A DNA stretch of 7,168 bases, from positions 1-7,168 of the forward strand of contig JAEWWC010000233.1 in assembly GCA_023396555.1 (NCBI GenBank), in the 5' to 3' direction. The translations under genes and the position numbers were made by a program. The notes beneath the pieces were generated by a model. That model searched no databases and had not been told where the DNA came from. It saw nothing but the letters and a program-made list of their open reading frames with translations. Position 1 is the first letter of the stretch. Each line of letters starts with the position of its first letter. This DNA comes from Bacillota bacterium. Lineage in GTDB: Bacteria; Bacillota; Clostridia; Christensenellales; SZUA-584. Positions 5,854-7,168 of this stretch are shown one piece after another.

Positions 5854-6777
5854 ATGAAAGGGCTGAAGATGATCGCGCTGCTGAGCCTGCTGGCGCTGCT
5901 CGTCGTTGTATCCCGCATCACCGGCGAGGCGGGCACGGCGGTGTTCGCGGTGCAGGGCACGCCGTCCGCCGATACCGAAATGAAGCGCGACCTGCTCGCG
6001 CTGATGCTGGCTTATCCGGGTGAAGTAACGGGCGTGGAAAAAGCGGACGACGGGCTGGTTTACCTCGTTCCGACATCGGGAGAGAAAATAGTCTACGACG
6101 ACGGACAGGACAAGAGCTTCGACGAGCAGCTGTGGAACGCGGATGTGCAGGACACGATGGCAGTGCCCTACCCGCCCGACATGATCACCACTGTACCCGA
6201 GGGCAACAGCGACCCCGGACGCATACGCTGTTACGCGCTGCTGCGCGCGCTGTACGGCGGCAGCCAGAGCGAGGTGGAGAAAGGCCTGCGCAGCGTCTCC
6301 CCCTGCGGCCGGTTCAACCAGCGCTGTGGTGCAGCGGCGGCATTGGAAGCGGCGTTTGGTGACATCGCCGGGCTGACGCAGGCGAGTCCAAATATTGGCG
6401 GCTTCGTATATCCCATGAACGGTACGTACAATTACCGTGTGATTGCAGGCACCAATACCTTAAGCCCGCACGCATTCGGCATCGCGATAGACCTCGCGAG
6501 CGGCCCCGGCGATTATTGGCGCTGGGCGTCGCGCGAGCAGGCGCAGAAGCGCCTTACCAGCTACCCGCCCGAGCTGGTGCGGACGATGGAGGCGCACGGC
6601 TTCATCTGGGGCGGCAAGTGGGCGCATTTTGACTACCTGCATTTCGAGTACCGCCCGGAGATCATCATCAAAGCCAAAGCTGACGCGGCAAAAACGGGTG
6701 GCACGTGGCACGCGGGCTTTCCGGAAGGCGGCAAAACGCAGGCTCTGGTTCAGATGATCGACGACGCTTTACGCTGA
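5854..6777 (+). CDS. M15 family D-Ala-D-Ala carboxypeptidase (VanY-like), exported
   Basis: Predicted zinc peptidase that trims peptidoglycan stem peptides outside the membrane. The 307-residue protein starts with a positively charged tip and a hydrophobic stretch (about 5-20), either a signal peptide or an anchor. A family-variable region (about 35-180) precedes the C-terminal catalytic domain (about 183-270). That domain has SPHAFGIAIDL (His206 and Asp213 as zinc ligands) and HFDYLHFEYRPE with His263 as third ligand and Glu265 nearby. GGKWAHFD, just before, is typical of the VanY-like (Peptidase_M15_4) group. All expected catalytic residues are present. Carboxypeptidase versus endopeptidase specificity cannot be read from sequence. 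Cys126, Cys151 and Cys158 lie in the exported part and could form a disulfide. AAAGGAG (5841-5847) precedes the ATG by 6 nt. No VanS/VanR or other van genes are nearby, so a housekeeping wall role is more likely than glycopeptide resistance. Confidence 0.9.
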   Translation: MKGLKMIALLSLLALLVVVSRITGEAGTAVFAVQGTPSADTEMKRDLLALMLAYPGEVTGVEKADDGLVYLVPTSGEKIVYDDGQDKSFDEQLWNADVQDTMAVPYPPDMITTVPEGNSDPGRIRCYALLRALYGGSQSEVEKGLRSVSPCGRFNQRCGAAAALEAAFGDIAGLTQASPNIGGFVYPMNGTYNYRVIAGTNTLSPHAFGIAIDLASGPGDYWRWASREQAQKRLTSYPPELVRTMEAHGFIWGGKWAHFDYLHFEYRPEIIIKAKADAAKTGGTWHAGFPEGGKTQALVQMIDDALR

Positions 6778-6798
6778 CATGCGCCACATTTCGCTGAC

Positions 6799-6816
6799 AA
6801 AAACCGGCCTGTTTTT
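6799..6816 (+). terminator. Weak possible terminator after the M15 gene
   Basis: AAAAAC (6799-6804) pairs with GTTTTT (6811-6816) around CGGCCT. The stem is A/T-rich and weak, and the T run is part of the stem, so it could act on either strand or not at all. It is the only terminator-like element between the M15 stop and the next promoter. Confidence 0.3.
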
Positions 6817-6822
6817 CACGGC

Positions 6823-6851
6823 TTTACAAATCGTGCAATGTGGTTTATAAT
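6823..6851 (+). promoter_or_regulatory. Strong sigma-A promoter of the structured RNA
   Basis: TTTACA (6823-6828) and a perfect TATAAT (6846-6851) are separated by exactly 17 bp, making this the best promoter in the window. Transcription should start near 6858-6861. No gene starts for another 240 bp, so the product begins with a long untranslated or non-coding RNA. Confidence 0.85.
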
Positions 6852-6858
6852 TTAATTC

Positions 6859-7071
6859 GTATTATAATCATCGTTTGCGATAGTTCCGCAAAGCATTCCG
6901 CAGGGATAGCACTTATACAAGTCGTGTTTATAGTACACCGGGCACGGGTATTGAGACCCGCGCGATTGGCATAGGGGCAAAAGGGCTCCTGCTATAAACA
7001 TAATTGGCTTGTTGTACATAAACGAATCGAAAGACTTTGCTATGTATATTCAGCGAGGTCTTTGTTTTTTT
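6859..7071 (+). ncRNA. Structured leader or small RNA of unrecognised class
   Basis: About 210 nt lie between a near-consensus promoter and a strong terminator. Visible helices are TTTGCG/CGCAAA (6874-6879 with 6887-6892, 7-nt loop) and a long closing stem ACAAGTC/GGCTTGT (6917-6923 with 7006-7012), continued after an internal loop by GTTTATAG/CTATAAAC (6926-6933 with 6992-6999). Inside it are two hairpins, CGGGT/ACCCG (6945-6949 with 6956-6960) and AGGGGC/GCTCCT (6973-6978 with 6985-6990). This is a three-way junction of riboswitch-like shape. In addition CATAG plus GCAAAAG (6970-6983) could pair with CTTTGCTATG (7035-7044) and would disrupt the terminator. I do not recognise the conserved cores of GEMM, S-box, T-box, TPP, FMN, cobalamin, lysine, purine or glycine elements. 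6S RNA is comparable in size but the apical arm seems too short. Either a cis-acting attenuator for the following gene or a free small RNA. Confidence 0.55.
7030..7071 (+). terminator. Intrinsic terminator or attenuator ahead of the last gene
   Basis: AAAGACTTTGCT (7030-7041) pairs along all 12 positions (three U-G pairs) with AGCGAGGTCTTT (7052-7063) around a 10-nt loop. A G and seven T follow (7065-7071). It lies 30 bp upstream of the next start codon, the usual place of a transcription attenuator. Confidence 0.85.
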
Positions 7072-7100
7072 GTGAGCAACGGAAAAGAAAGAAGGAGAAT

Positions 7101-7168
7101 TTGAAGTACTACGAACTATTAACTGAAGAAATGAAAGCGACGCTGAAGGACGCGGGCTTCGACACGCC
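7101..7168 (+). CDS. Start of an unidentified protein, cut by the window edge
   Basis: An open frame begins with TTG at 7101 and continues without a stop to the window end (22 codons, starting MKYYELLTEEMKATLKDAGF). AAGGAG (7092-7097) lies just 3 nt before the TTG, which is close but is the only strong ribosome binding site here. An in-frame ATG at 7131 lacks one. The visible part is a charged, helix-prone N terminus with no signal peptide. I do not recognise the family from so little sequence. Its expression is probably governed by the terminator and structured RNA directly upstream. Confidence 0.55.
   Translation, partial: MKYYELLTEEMKATLKDAGFDT

Noticed and set aside
5854..6777. Vancomycin-resistance vanY
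   Set aside because: The catalytic motifs are VanY-like, but no vanRS, vanH, vanA/B ligase or vanX is nearby and the N-terminal region differs, so resistance is not supported.
6859..7071. 6S RNA or a second GEMM riboswitch
   Set aside because: CGCAAAGC at 6887-6894 resembles part of GEMM but GGGCAAACC and CTAAGG are missing, and the apical arm looks too short for 6S RNA; kept only as an unclassified structured RNA.

Overview
The window looks like a chromosomal segment of a Gram-positive clostridial bacterium (Bacillota). The evidence is a YkvI-type membrane protein, a DUF1540 Cys protein, a YqeY protein, a VanY-like M15 peptidase, a class I cyclic-di-GMP (GEMM) riboswitch, AGGAGG-type ribosome binding sites and U-tailed hairpin terminators. 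The genus cannot be fixed from sequence alone. No mobile element, CRISPR array, tRNA or rRNA gene was seen.

Left part (1-4624), all on the minus strand. At the left edge a promoter and a class I c-di-GMP riboswitch aptamer read out of the window towards a gene that is not visible. Upstream of it are yqeY and a six-helix membrane diguanylate cyclase (DGC1). They are separated by 38 bp with no terminator, so they are probably one transcript. A second diguanylate cyclase (DGC2), with an extracytoplasmic Cache-like sensor region, has its own promoter and terminator. Next come a protein-L-isoaspartate O-methyltransferase (pcm) and a small DUF1540 protein, with a terminator between them. Two cyclases and a c-di-GMP-sensing RNA within 4 kb make this a small c-di-GMP signalling neighbourhood. 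DGC1 keeps the product-inhibition site (RxxD) and DGC2 lacks it. No EAL or HD-GYP phosphodiesterase is visible.

Right part (4738-7168), all on the plus strand. A YkvI-like transporter-fold membrane protein is followed 54 bp later by an exported VanY-type M15 peptidase, probably in one operon. A near-consensus sigma-A promoter at 6823-6851 then starts a roughly 210-nt structured RNA ending in a perfect-stem terminator. A short, probably TTG-initiated reading frame follows and runs off the right edge. The RNA can form several helices, including one that would compete with the terminator. It therefore looks like an attenuating leader or riboswitch of a class I cannot name, or a stand-alone small RNA. 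It is the best candidate for something undescribed here.
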